A stretch of 47,092 nt of DNA from an uncultured bacterium (lineage in GTDB: Bacteria; Verrucomicrobiota; Kiritimatiellia; PWTM01). Shown piece by piece: positions 18,635-26,539 of the stretch. The position numbers and the translations under genes are program-made. Where the stretch lies: positions 1 to 47,092 of the forward strand of contig CAKZPT010000098.1 of the NCBI GenBank assembly GCA_937139365.1. The letters run 5' to 3'. Numbering within the stretch: the stretch's first letter is position 1; every line of letters begins with the position of its first letter. The notes beneath the pieces were generated by a model. That model made no database searches. It was not told the origin of the DNA and worked only from the letters and a program-made list of their open reading frames with translations.

Positions 18635-20854
18635 ATGGAACACATGACAACGATCCCCCATGCCCGCCTCGAGCGGCGGACTTGTGTTCGCCGCGTCGCC
18701 GCCGTCCTTGCCGCCGTGCTGTGCGTCACGGCGGGCGCCGCACCGTCCGCCACGGTCACCAACGCGTCCGCCTCGGCAGAGGAGCTGCTCTCGGCCGGGC
18801 GCAAGGCCGCGCGGGTGTTGGCCGCGATGCTTCCCCGCACCCATCTCGGCCATGCGGAGCTCGACGACGCGATTGCGGCGCGTGCGCTTGATCTGTACGT
18901 GGATTCCCTCGATTTCGATCGGACCTATTTCAGGGCCGGGGATGTCGAGGAGTTCCGCCGCGACGCGAGCCGGCTGGACGACATGTTGAAGGCGGGCGAT
19001 CTCTCGTTCGCATTCCGCGTCCACGAGCGGTTCATGGACCGACTGCGCAACCGGCTCGAGTTCGTGGACCGGCTGTTGGCCGCAGGGGTGGACGTGACCA
19101 ACCAGGGGATGTACGTCTGGCGGCGCCGCGACGCGCCGCGGGCGGCCAGCGAGGCGGAGTGGGACGATCTCTGGCGTCGCAAAATCAGCAACGAATACGT
19201 CGCCCGCCTGGTGGCGATCGACTTGGCCCGGACCTCCGTCCGCACCAACGCGCCGCCCGCGGAGACCGGCGGGGCGGAGCGTCCCGCGGAGCCCAACCTG
19301 CTCGATGCCGAAGGCGACCGGAAGGATCTCCACCTGACTCCCGAGGATTTCATCCGCAAGCGCTACCGCCAGTTCCGGATGGTGCTGGAGGACAGCGACG
19401 AGGAGTCGGTGATCGACCGGTTCCTTTCGGCGTTTACGCAGGCCTACGATCCGCATTCCGAATACATGACCGCGGCGCGAACGGAGGATTTCGACATCGC
19501 GATGCGGTTGTCGCTAGTCGGCATTGGCGCGCAGCTTAGCAGCGAAGACGGCGCCGCGAAGATCGAGCGGTTGATCCCCGGTGGGCCGGCCGAGCGGGAC
19601 GGGCGGCTGCAGGTCGGGGACAGGATCATCGCCGTCGGCCAAGGCGACGAGGAGCCCGTGGACGTGCTGCACTGGCCGCTCTACAAGATCGTGCGGCTGA
19701 TCCGGGGCGAGAAGGGGACGCGGGTGACCCTGGTCTACTGGCCGGCGACCGACGTTTCGGGTGCGACGGAGAAACGCGTCACGCTGGTGCGCGACGAGGT
19801 CCGGCTGGAGGAGCAGGCCGCGAAGAGCCGTATCCGCGAGGTGCTCGGCCCCGACGGACGCGCTCGCCGGATCGGCGTGCTGTCGCTGCCCGAGTTCTAC
19901 GCGGACTTTAAGGCCCGCAGCGGCGAGGCCCGCCGCAGTGCCGCGGACGTGCGCCGGCTGCTGCGGGAGCTTCAAGCCCAATTGGTGGACGGCCTGGTCC
20001 TCGATCTGCGCAACAACGGCGGGGGATCGCTGCCGGACGCGATCGAGATCGCGGGGCTGTTCATCAAGGGCGGCCCCATCGTCCAGGTCCGTGACGCCCG
20101 CGGCGTCCAAGTGCTCAGCGACCCCGACCCGGAGCAGGTGTACGCCGGCCCCCTCGCCGTGCTGGTCAACCGGTCCAGCGCCTCCGCCTCGGAGATCGTC
20201 GCCGCCGCGCTGCAGGACCACGGCCGCGCGCTGATCGTCGGCGACCGCAAGACCCACGGGAAGGGGACGGTTCAGACCCTGTTGCCACTCGATCACCGCA
20301 ACGCGGCGCTCGGTTCGTTGAAGGTCACCACCGCGGCGTTCTACCGCATCACCGGCGGCTCGACCCAGATCCGCGGGGTCGCGTCCGACATTGTGATCCC
20401 TTCCTTTCTAGATGTGATGGAAATCGGCGAGGAGTTCCTGCCCCATGCGCTGCCGTGGTCGGTGATCGACCCGGTTTTCTTCACCGTCTTGCTCGACCAA
20501 CTGCCGCCGCTCGATGTGCTGCGGGAGCGGTCTGAGCGGCGCCGCAGCGAGACGGCCGCGTTCCGGGTGCGGTCCGACATGATCGCCCGTTTTCAGCAGC
20601 GCATGAACGCGGCGGAGATCTCGCTGAACCTGTCCAACCGCGTGGCGACCTCCCGCGCCGACCGGGAGCTGGACGAGGCGCAGCGGCAGGCGATGGAGGT
20701 CGGCAAGAACGACGACGAGCAGGCCGACACCCGAGACCTGGTGCTCCAGGAGGCGATCAACATCCTGGTGGACGTCATCCGCTGGCGCGAGGCGACCCGC
20801 ACACTGGAGGCGGTCGCCGCGCGCGACCTCACCCCGGCGTCGGCCGTTCAGTAG
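18635..20854 (+). CDS. prc: Carboxy-terminal (tail-specific) processing protease, S41 family
   Basis: Prc is a periplasmic serine protease that trims or degrades proteins from their C-termini, including cell-wall enzymes. The 739-residue product has an N-terminal signal (VAAVLAAVLCVTAGA). A helical N-domain follows with FIRKRYRQF and AYDPHSEYM. The PDZ domain spans about 270-360 (GIGAQLSSEDGAAKIERLIP, LQVGDRIIAVGQG). The S41 catalytic core contains LVLDLRNNGGGS, NRSSASASEIVAA with probable nucleophile S517, and RKTHGKGTVQ with probable Lys base K543. The C-terminal helical extension is typical of the long Prc type. An alternative start is ATG 18644. The LysM lipoprotein two genes upstream may act as an adaptor, as NlpI does for E. 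coli Prc; that is inference. Its last 7 bases overlap the convergent gene. Confidence 0.94.
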   Translation: MEHMTTIPHARLERRTCVRRVAAVLAAVLCVTAGAAPSATVTNASASAEELLSAGRKAARVLAAMLPRTHLGHAELDDAIAARALDLYVDSLDFDRTYFRAGDVEEFRRDASRLDDMLKAGDLSFAFRVHERFMDRLRNRLEFVDRLLAAGVDVTNQGMYVWRRRDAPRAASEAEWDDLWRRKISNEYVARLVAIDLARTSVRTNAPPAETGGAERPAEPNLLDAEGDRKDLHLTPEDFIRKRYRQFRMVLEDSDEESVIDRFLSAFTQAYDPHSEYMTAARTEDFDIAMRLSLVGIGAQLSSEDGAAKIERLIPGGPAERDGRLQVGDRIIAVGQGDEEPVDVLHWPLYKIVRLIRGEKGTRVTLVYWPATDVSGATEKRVTLVRDEVRLEEQAAKSRIREVLGPDGRARRIGVLSLPEFYADFKARSGEARRSAADVRRLLRELQAQLVDGLVLDLRNNGGGSLPDAIEIAGLFIKGGPIVQVRDARGVQVLSDPDPEQVYAGPLAVLVNRSSASASEIVAAALQDHGRALIVGDRKTHGKGTVQTLLPLDHRNAALGSLKVTTAAFYRITGGSTQIRGVASDIVIPSFLDVMEIGEEFLPHALPWSVIDPVFFTVLLDQLPPLDVLRERSERRRSETAAFRVRSDMIARFQQRMNAAEISLNLSNRVATSRADRELDEAQRQAMEVGKNDDEQADTRDLVLQEAINILVDVIRWREATRTLEAVAARDLTPASAVQ

Positions 20855-22272
20855 GCGTTGGCGCGCGCGCCGAAGGAGCGCGCGAGGATCTTGAAATCCA
20901 GCGCCAGCGACCAGTTCTCGAGGTACCAGAGGTCGTAGCGGATCCGCTCGTTCAGGTCGGTCTGTCCCCTCAAACCGTGAATCTGGGCCCATCCCGTCAT
21001 GCCCGGTTTCGAGGCGTGGCGCCACATGTAGCGGCCGATCTCGTCACGGAACCTCTCCACGAACTCCGGGCGTTCGGGGCGAGGACCGACCAGGCTCATC
21101 TCGCCCTTCAGAACGTTCCACAACTGCGGCAGCTCGTCGAGGTTCCACCGCCGGAGGAAGGCCCCGAACCGCGTGCGACGGGGGTCGTCGGGCCGGGTCC
21201 AGACCGGTCCGCTCTCCGCCTCGGCGTTCGCCACCATCGTACGCAGTTTGTAGAGCACAAACGGCCGGCCGTTCTCGCCGCAGCGGACCTGTCGGTAGAA
21301 CGCCGGCCCCGGGGACGTGCGCCGGATAGTCCAAGCGGCGACCAGGAGAAACGGCGCCGTCAACGCCAGCCCGACCGCCGCGCCGACCACGTCCTCGATC
21401 CGCTTCAGGACGCGGTTCCAGAAATAATCGAGCGGCCAGGGCGCCATGCCCAGCAGGGCGACGTCGCCCACCTGCCGGACTTCGACGCGGCTGGTCAGCA
21501 GGCGGAACACATCCGGCACCATCGAGAACCCCGCCAGTTGCCGCTCGGCCTCCAGAAGGATCTCCGTCAGGCGGTCGGCCGACAACATGGACGGATTGGA
21601 TACGACCACCTCGTCCACGCCCAGCCGATCCATCCAGGATCCCAGCTCGGCCGCCGGTCCGAGGACCTCCCCCGGCCGGATGCCGTCCGCTGGGCCCGCT
21701 TCGCCGCACGAGAGAAAGCCGACGACGTTGGCGCGCAGCCTCGGCTCACGGCGGAGCGTTTCCCGCAGCGAGGCCGCCACGGACCCGCAGCCGACGATCA
21801 GCACGTTCCGCTTGCGCGCTTGATGGCGCGCCCAATGCCGTTCCAGCTGGAACAGGATGTTGCGTTCCACCAGCAGCACCACCGTCACCGTGACGAAGGC
21901 GATCGCCGCCACCAGACGCGAGAAGGGCGGCTCGGTCCGGATCGCAAACGCCAGGGCTGTGGCCAGGAGCGCTCCGATGGCCGACGCTCGGACCAGCCGG
22001 GGGATCTTGTCGGTGAAATGGCCGTCCTGGGGGCGCGCGTACAGTTTCAGCGACTGGAAGAGGAACAGATCGAGGATCGCGACCACGCCGGCCGCGTAGA
22101 GGTACATCGCCCGCGGGGGATGGCCGCGCGGCACGGAGATCCAGCCGGAATCGAAACGGATCCAGACGGCCAGCAGAAACCCGCCAACGACGGCCAGGGC
22201 ATCCGCCACCGCCGCCATCGCGCTACAAAGGACGTCGAAGGTGTCCCGATGCCGGCCGCGCATGGACGCCAT
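20848..22272 (-). CDS. Undecaprenyl-phosphate sugar-1-phosphate transferase (WcaJ/PssY-like, polyprenol phosphotransferase)
   Basis: This 474-residue inner-membrane enzyme starts exopolysaccharide or O-unit synthesis by moving a sugar phosphate from a UDP-sugar to undecaprenyl phosphate. The N-terminal third has about four membrane helices ([19 protein letters not shown] onwards). The middle has a Rossmann-like CoA-binding-type segment ([18 protein letters not shown]). The C-terminal catalytic domain begins near [20 protein letters not shown] and includes [44 protein letters not shown] and [12 protein letters not shown], all signature blocks. It ends [14 protein letters not shown]. The start is the ATG at 22272; an ATG at 22263 is possible. 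It is convergent with prc, with stop codons interlocking at 20848-20854. No other polysaccharide gene lies beside it. Confidence 0.93.
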   Translation of the reverse strand: MASMRGRHRDTFDVLCSAMAAVADALAVVGGFLLAVWIRFDSGWISVPRGHPPRAMYLYAAGVVAILDLFLFQSLKLYARPQDGHFTDKIPRLVRASAIGALLATALAFAIRTEPPFSRLVAAIAFVTVTVVLLVERNILFQLERHWARHQARKRNVLIVGCGSVAASLRETLRREPRLRANVVGFLSCGEAGPADGIRPGEVLGPAAELGSWMDRLGVDEVVVSNPSMLSADRLTEILLEAERQLAGFSMVPDVFRLLTSRVEVRQVGDVALLGMAPWPLDYFWNRVLKRIEDVVGAAVGLALTAPFLLVAAWTIRRTSPGPAFYRQVRCGENGRPFVLYKLRTMVANAEAESGPVWTRPDDPRRTRFGAFLRRWNLDELPQLWNVLKGEMSLVGPRPERPEFVERFRDEIGRYMWRHASKPGMTGWAQIHGLRGQTDLNERIRYDLWYLENWSLALDFKILARSFGARANAY

Positions 22273-22318
22273 CGTACCGGCGGCGACGGACCTTCACAAG
22301 GAGCCGGCGACGGCCTTC

Positions 22319-23710
22319 TTAGGCGCTCGGGTGGAGCTGGACGTCCCAGCCCAAATACACAGCCCATGCCTCCGCCACCGCGCGGGCGACACGGCCGGGC
22401 GTCACCGCGACGTGATGCTCGAACCCCTCGCGGCAGATGTAGTGCAGCAGCGAGGGGAGGGCGGGAATCCGCGCCACTCCGTAGCCTCCGAACGTCTTGA
22501 GCGACGCCGCTTCGAAATGCCTCTCCCCGGCGTATCCGCGGATGCGGCCGGCGAGGTCGTCGGTCGTCAGCCGGCCGAACGTGAACGGCCCCGGCCGGAT
22601 GCGCCCCTCGACGGTGCCGAACGCGTTGTCGCGCCCGACGGTCCCCGCGATGATCTCCTGGCACCTCATCCTGGGCGACTCCAGCAGCCCCGCGGGCAGG
22701 CAGGCCTCGGGGTCGTCCCCGAAGTTGTTGTTCCAGTCCAGCAACGCCGACTGGCGGCCCGACGCCAGCCGCAGCGAGAGCATGGCCACCGCGCCGGCCG
22801 CGTCCACCTCGCAGGCGCATGGCAAAAGACGTTGACTCCACATGCTCATCACGGTACAGGGTTCGACCCCGAAGTACTCCTCCAAGGCCGTCCAGCACTG
22901 GACCGCGGCAGCGGTCACGCCCTCGGACTCCATCCACGCCTCTACCACCGCCGCCAGTCGCGCCATCCTCCGTCGCGCCCTTGCGGGAACGCCCCCGGCC
23001 GGGACGTACGCCTCGATGTCGCGCAGTTTGCGCCGAACCGCCGGATCGCGGTCCCCCAGCCGCTCGCAGCGCCCGAGGATGTCCGAGAGGTCCACCGTCT
23101 CCACCGAGATGCCCGAGGCCTCGAGCAGCTTCTCGCTGCACCGGACCGTCTTGAACGCCCCCGGTCGGGCCCCGATCGCCCCGATCCGCGCGCCCCGGAG
23201 CCCGCGCATCACCCGGCAGACCGCCGCAAACGCTTGAAGCTCCGCGTCGAACTCCGGCGACGCCGGATCGAGCGTATGGGCACCGGTCAGTGAATATCGG
23301 ATGCCGTACTGGCGCAGATTGTTGCAAACCGAAATCTTGCCGCAAAAGCTGTCTCGCCGCCGGTCCACGCCCATCCGGTCCGGCGAGTCGGGAAATGCGT
23401 GGACGAGCACCGGGACCTGCAGGCCGGACCAGCGCACCGCATCTGCCGCCGCGCGCTCGTCCCCGAAGTTCAGGAGGGTGATCAGGATGCCATCGATCGC
23501 GGCGGCGTGATGACGGAACAAGTCGGCACACTTCCGCGCATCCGCTGGCGTTTCCACGCCTCCGTGCTTGGTGTCCCGCGGCGACAACGCGACGGCCGCG
23601 ATGCCGGCCCGCTTCAACGCGGCCAGGACCGCCTCGCGCCCCTCGCGACAAAGCGCGTCGGGGAAGAACCCCCGGTTGCCCACCAGCACGCCCAACGTCG
23701 TCTTGTTCAA
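22319..23710 (-). CDS. L-fucose/L-arabinose isomerase-like protein
   Basis: The 463-residue product has the three-domain layout of the fucose isomerase family: an N-terminal Rossmann-like part (TLGVLVGNRGFFPDALCREG), GILITLLNFGDERAA, a central part with CWTALEEYFGVEPC (Glu as likely metal ligand), and LLDWNNNFGDDPEACLP (Asp ligand). The C-terminal barrel has an expected His in HYICREGFEHHVAVTPG. Such enzymes interconvert aldoses and ketoses using Mn2+. Many planctomycete- and verrucomicrobia-type relatives act on unknown sugars. The frame starts at TTG 23710; the nearby ATG in ATGCATTGA is out of frame and two codons long. A purine-rich GGGGAT lies just upstream. A promoter and a palindrome sit upstream (separate entries). 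Substrate unknown. Confidence 0.85.
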   Translation of the reverse strand: MNKTTLGVLVGNRGFFPDALCREGREAVLAALKRAGIAAVALSPRDTKHGGVETPADARKCADLFRHHAAAIDGILITLLNFGDERAAADAVRWSGLQVPVLVHAFPDSPDRMGVDRRRDSFCGKISVCNNLRQYGIRYSLTGAHTLDPASPEFDAELQAFAAVCRVMRGLRGARIGAIGARPGAFKTVRCSEKLLEASGISVETVDLSDILGRCERLGDRDPAVRRKLRDIEAYVPAGGVPARARRRMARLAAVVEAWMESEGVTAAAVQCWTALEEYFGVEPCTVMSMWSQRLLPCACEVDAAGAVAMLSLRLASGRQSALLDWNNNFGDDPEACLPAGLLESPRMRCQEIIAGTVGRDNAFGTVEGRIRPGPFTFGRLTTDDLAGRIRGYAGERHFEAASLKTFGGYGVARIPALPSLLHYICREGFEHHVAVTPGRVARAVAEAWAVYLGWDVQLHPSA

Positions 23711-23763
23711 TGCATCCCCAGCCCCAGCGCCGTTTGTTCAACGTTCTTTCTGGTGGCTGATTC

Positions 23764-23794
23764 TTAATACCCATAAATATGTGCCTCATGTCAA
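23764..23794 (-). promoter_or_regulatory. Candidate promoter of the isomerase-like gene
   Basis: On the minus strand TTGACA (23794-23789) and TATTAA (23769-23764) are separated by 19 bases. They lie in a locally AT-rich pocket about 55 bases upstream of the TTG start. The -35 is perfect; the spacer is long and the -10 imperfect. Confidence 0.4.
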
Positions 23795-23804
23795 CGGCGA
23801 CTGG

Positions 23805-23823
23805 GTTTCCACAACGTGGGAAC
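23805..23823. promoter_or_regulatory. Palindromic possible operator upstream of the -35
   Basis: GTTTCCAC-AAC-GTGGGAAC is an imperfect palindrome with 8-base arms and one mismatch. It begins 10 bases upstream of the candidate -35 box. The position suits an activator or repressor site for the sugar isomerase gene. No cognate regulator gene is adjacent. Confidence 0.3.
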
Positions 23824-23974
23824 GCAACGGGCCGATGTAGATCGTCGCGAGCCGCCTCGAAAAGGAACCGGAGGGGCCACCTTCGTACTGCCGGATGTGT
23901 GCGGGCAACCCCAAGTGGACGGCGCGGCACGCCGGCTGGGTACAACGAGACGGCGAGAGGGGTCGGCCGGAAAA

Positions 23975-24048
23975 TGGTTGCCGGACTAGGATTCGAACCT
24001 AGACAAGCAGATCCAGAGTCTGCGGTGCTACCATTACACCATCCGGCA
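23975..24048 (-). tRNA. tRNA-Gln (anticodon CUG)
   Basis: A full cloverleaf folds on the minus strand, 74 nt including an encoded CCA: acceptor TGCCGGA/TCCGGCA with discriminator A, D-arm GTG/CAC with AATGGTAG in the loop, anticodon stem GCAGA/TCTGC with loop CTCTGGA (anticodon CTG at 24016-24014), and T-arm CTAGG-TTCGAAT-CCTAG. It reads CAG codons, which fit this GC-rich genome. Confidence 0.96.
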
Positions 24049-24107
24049 GCCGGCGGAAATGATCCGACTCAGCGGCCGGATCGTCAAGCGGAGGTCGTTC
24101 GGCCGGA

Positions 24108-24444
24108 TCACCCGATCGCCTCCCCGCCCCGCTCGCCGGTGCGGATGCGGATGGACGCCGGCAGATCAAGGATCTTGCCGTCTCCGATCTTGCCCGTACG
24201 CGCGCCGCGGATGATCGCGTCCACGGTCGGCTGAACGAAATTGTCGTTGACGGCGATCTGCAACTTGACCTTCTTCAGCAGGTTCACCTCGGCGCACGCG
24301 CCCCGATGATGCTCCTCGTAGCCCATTTGGTGGCCGCAGCCGATCACATTCAGGGCCGTTCATCTTGTACACCTCGGCCGCGGCCAGCGCATTTTTTGCA
24401 TCCGTCAGCTTGTCCGGCTGGATGATGGCGATGATCAGTTTCAT
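24108..24444 (-). pseudogene. P-II family nitrogen regulator with a one-base frameshift
   Basis: The N-terminal part (from ATG 24444) reads MKLIIAIIQPDKLTDAKNAL up to VYKMN. After a shift near 24352-24357 the other frame continues [19 protein letters not shown], then [20 protein letters not shown] and [11 protein letters not shown], and ends [13 protein letters not shown]. The sum is 111 residues, the exact size of P-II, which binds ATP/ADP and 2-oxoglutarate and gates ammonium transporters. Deleting one base in the GGCC at the junction restores [10 protein letters not shown]. The T-loop carries EEHHRGA where enteric GlnB has the uridylylated Tyr in LYRGAEY, so classical uridylylation is not expected. 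It lies just downstream of the ammonium-transporter stump, the usual amt-glnK order. It may be a real lesion or a sequencing slip. Confidence 0.88.
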
Positions 24445-24466
24445 GGCCTCTCCGTTCTGGCGTCCG

Positions 24467-24568
24467 TCACCTCGTCAGGAATCCCTGGAAGTCGGGGTAG
24501 GCCTCCATGCCGTGCTCGCCGACGTCGAGCCCGAGCAGTTCCTCCTCCCGGCTGACCCGCCACCCACT
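24467..24568 (-). pseudogene. C-terminal stump of an ammonium transporter (Amt)
   Basis: Immediately upstream of the P-II gene, the minus strand reads SGWRVSREEELLGLDVG and then EHGMEAYPDFQGFLTR before a TGA at 24469-24467. The pattern S-x-E-E-E-x-x-G-L-D-x-x-E-H-G-x-x-A-Y is the cytoplasmic C-terminal tail of Amt/AmtB transporters, the part that P-II proteins contact. Only about 34 codons survive. Upstream of about 24568 the sequence changes abruptly to an AT-richer stretch (24569-24681, with AAAAATAGAAAAGG and TGTTAAAACAAC) of unknown origin, and then glmS. The transporter body has been deleted or replaced. The 23-base spacing to the P-II start fits a former amt-glnK operon. Confidence 0.82.
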
Positions 24569-24681
24569 TGCAAACCGTGGACAAAAATAGAAAAGGAACT
24601 TTGTTAAAACAACTGCGTGGTTACAACGACCCGATGTTTTTATTGCTAGGCCCTATCCAAGGACGGCCGCAAGGAGGAGGG

Positions 24682-26526
24682 TCATTCGACGGTGACGCTC
24701 TTGGCGAGATTGCGGGGCTGGTCGATTTCGCAGCCGCGCACGCGGGCAACGTGGTAGGCGAGGAGCTGCAGGGCAACGGCGGCGGGGATGGGGGCCACGA
24801 GGGGCGAACAGGGCGGAAGCCAGATGACGTCTTCGACCATCGAGGCGATCGTGGAGTCGCCGTCGGTGGCCAGCGCGATCACGGGCGCATGGCGGGCGCG
24901 GCATTCCTGGATGTTGCCGATCATCTTGTCGCGGCCGGGCACGTCCAACGCGAGGGCGACGACGGGCACGGAGGGCTCGAGGAGCGCGATCGGGCCGTGT
25001 TTAAGCTCGGCCGCGTGGTAGCCCTCGGCGTGCGCGTAGCTGATCTCCTTCAGCTTAAGGGCGCCCTCGAGCGCCACGGGGTAGAGGTGGCCGCGGCCGA
25101 TGAAGAAGACATCGCGGGCGGCGGCGTATTTTTCCGCCACGGCGGCAATGCGATCGTTGCGTTCGAGCACGCGCGCAACGAGGTCGGGCGTCGAGGCGAT
25201 CGCCTCGCCGATGCGCTCGCCTTCCTCACGGCAGAGGCGGCGACACCGGGCGAACTTGAGGGCGATCAGCAGCAGCACTACAACCTGGCAAGTGAACGCC
25301 TTGGTCGAGGCCACACCGATCTCGGGGCCGGCGTGGAGGTAAACCCCGCGGCCGGTCTCGCGGGCGATGGTCGAACCGACGACGTTGCAGATGCCGGCCA
25401 GCGCTGCCCCCTTCTGGCGGGCCTCGCGGACGGCCGCCAGCGTGTCGGCGGTCTCCCCGGACTGGCTAATCGCAACGACCAGGTCGTGCGGCGAGAGGAT
25501 CGGGTTGCGGTATCGGAATTCGGCCGCCTGTTCCACGGAGGTCGGCAGGTCGGCAAGGTCCTCGAAATAGAGCCGACCGACCATCCCGGCGTGCAGCGAG
25601 GTGCCGCAAGCGACGAGGACCACGCGCCGGACCTGGGCGATCTCGCGCGGATCCATCGCCAGGCCGCCCAACTTGGCCGACCCCGTCGCCGGATCGAGCC
25701 GCCCGCGCATCGCGTTACGGAGGGCTTCGGGCTGTTCGAAGATCTCCTTGAGCATGAAGTGCTCGTAGCCGCTCTTCTCCGCGGTGTGCACATCCCAGTC
25801 GAGCTGGGCGACCTGTCGCGAGACGGGCACGTTCTGGGCGGTCCGGACGTCTATGGAGCCGGCCGTGACGATGGCAACGTCGTCGTCATCGAGATAGATC
25901 ACCCGGTTGGTGTGCGCGACGATCGCCGCCGCGTCGCTGGCGACGATGGTCTCGCTATCCCCCATGCCCAGCACGATTGGGCTGCCGCGGCGGACCACCC
26001 AGATCCGGTCGGGATGATCGGCGTGCACCACGGCCACGCCGAGCGTACCTTCGACCTGGCGCAGGGCCGCGCAGATGGCGGAGAGGACGTCGTTCTCCTC
26101 CGCGAGCACCCCGATCAGGTGCGCGAGGACCTCGGTGTCGGTCTGGGACGTGAAGACGTGGCCCCGGGCCTCGAGCTGCCGCTTGAGGTCGGCATAGTTT
26201 TCGATGATGCCATTGTGAACGATCGCCAGGCGTCCGCAGTGGTCCGTGTGCGGATGGGCGTTGACCTCGGTCGGCGGCCCGTGGGTGGCCCAGCGGGTGT
26301 GCGCAATGCCGCACTGCGACCCGGCCGCCGAGGTCCCCATCCACTCGGCGCGGACGCGCTCCTCGAGACGCTGGATCTTTCCCGGCGTCTTCAGCACGCG
26401 CAGCCCGCCGGGCGCGGCCACCACGATGCCGGCCGAGTCATAGCCTCGGTACTCCAGCCGCCGAAGGCCCGGGATCAGCACCTCCAGTGCGGGCCGGGGT
26501 CCGACATAACCGACGATCCCGCACAT
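24682..26526 (-). CDS. glmS: Glutamine-fructose-6-phosphate aminotransferase (isomerising)
   Basis: GlmS makes glucosamine-6-phosphate from fructose-6-phosphate and glutamine, the entry to peptidoglycan amino sugars. The ATG at 26526 gives MCGIVGYVGPRPA, with Cys2 becoming the N-terminal nucleophile after Met removal. Glutaminase domain blocks: RLEYRGYDSAG, HTRWATHGPPTEVNAHPH and HNGIIENY. The first sugar-isomerase (SIS) domain has ACGTSLHAGM and ISQSGETADTL. The second has FIGRGHLYPVALEGALKLKE and ELKHGPIALLE. The C-terminus LAKSVTVE carries the conserved catalytic Lys. It has 614 residues, as usual. It lies 13 bases downstream of glmM. No glmS ribozyme-like leader is expected in so short a gap, so control must act at glmM or post-transcriptionally. 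Confidence 0.97.
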   Translation of the reverse strand: MCGIVGYVGPRPALEVLIPGLRRLEYRGYDSAGIVVAAPGGLRVLKTPGKIQRLEERVRAEWMGTSAAGSQCGIAHTRWATHGPPTEVNAHPHTDHCGRLAIVHNGIIENYADLKRQLEARGHVFTSQTDTEVLAHLIGVLAEENDVLSAICAALRQVEGTLGVAVVHADHPDRIWVVRRGSPIVLGMGDSETIVASDAAAIVAHTNRVIYLDDDDVAIVTAGSIDVRTAQNVPVSRQVAQLDWDVHTAEKSGYEHFMLKEIFEQPEALRNAMRGRLDPATGSAKLGGLAMDPREIAQVRRVVLVACGTSLHAGMVGRLYFEDLADLPTSVEQAAEFRYRNPILSPHDLVVAISQSGETADTLAAVREARQKGAALAGICNVVGSTIARETGRGVYLHAGPEIGVASTKAFTCQVVVLLLIALKFARCRRLCREEGERIGEAIASTPDLVARVLERNDRIAAVAEKYAAARDVFFIGRGHLYPVALEGALKLKEISYAHAEGYHAAELKHGPIALLEPSVPVVALALDVPGRDKMIGNIQECRARHAPVIALATDGDSTIASMVEDVIWLPPCSPLVAPIPAAVALQLLAYHVARVRGCEIDQPRNLAKSVTVE

Positions 26527-26539
26527 CGCTACCTCCTCC

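Noticed and set aside
26527-26539. glmS ribozyme ahead of glmS
   Set aside because: The glmM-glmS gap is only 13 bases, too short for the ribozyme.
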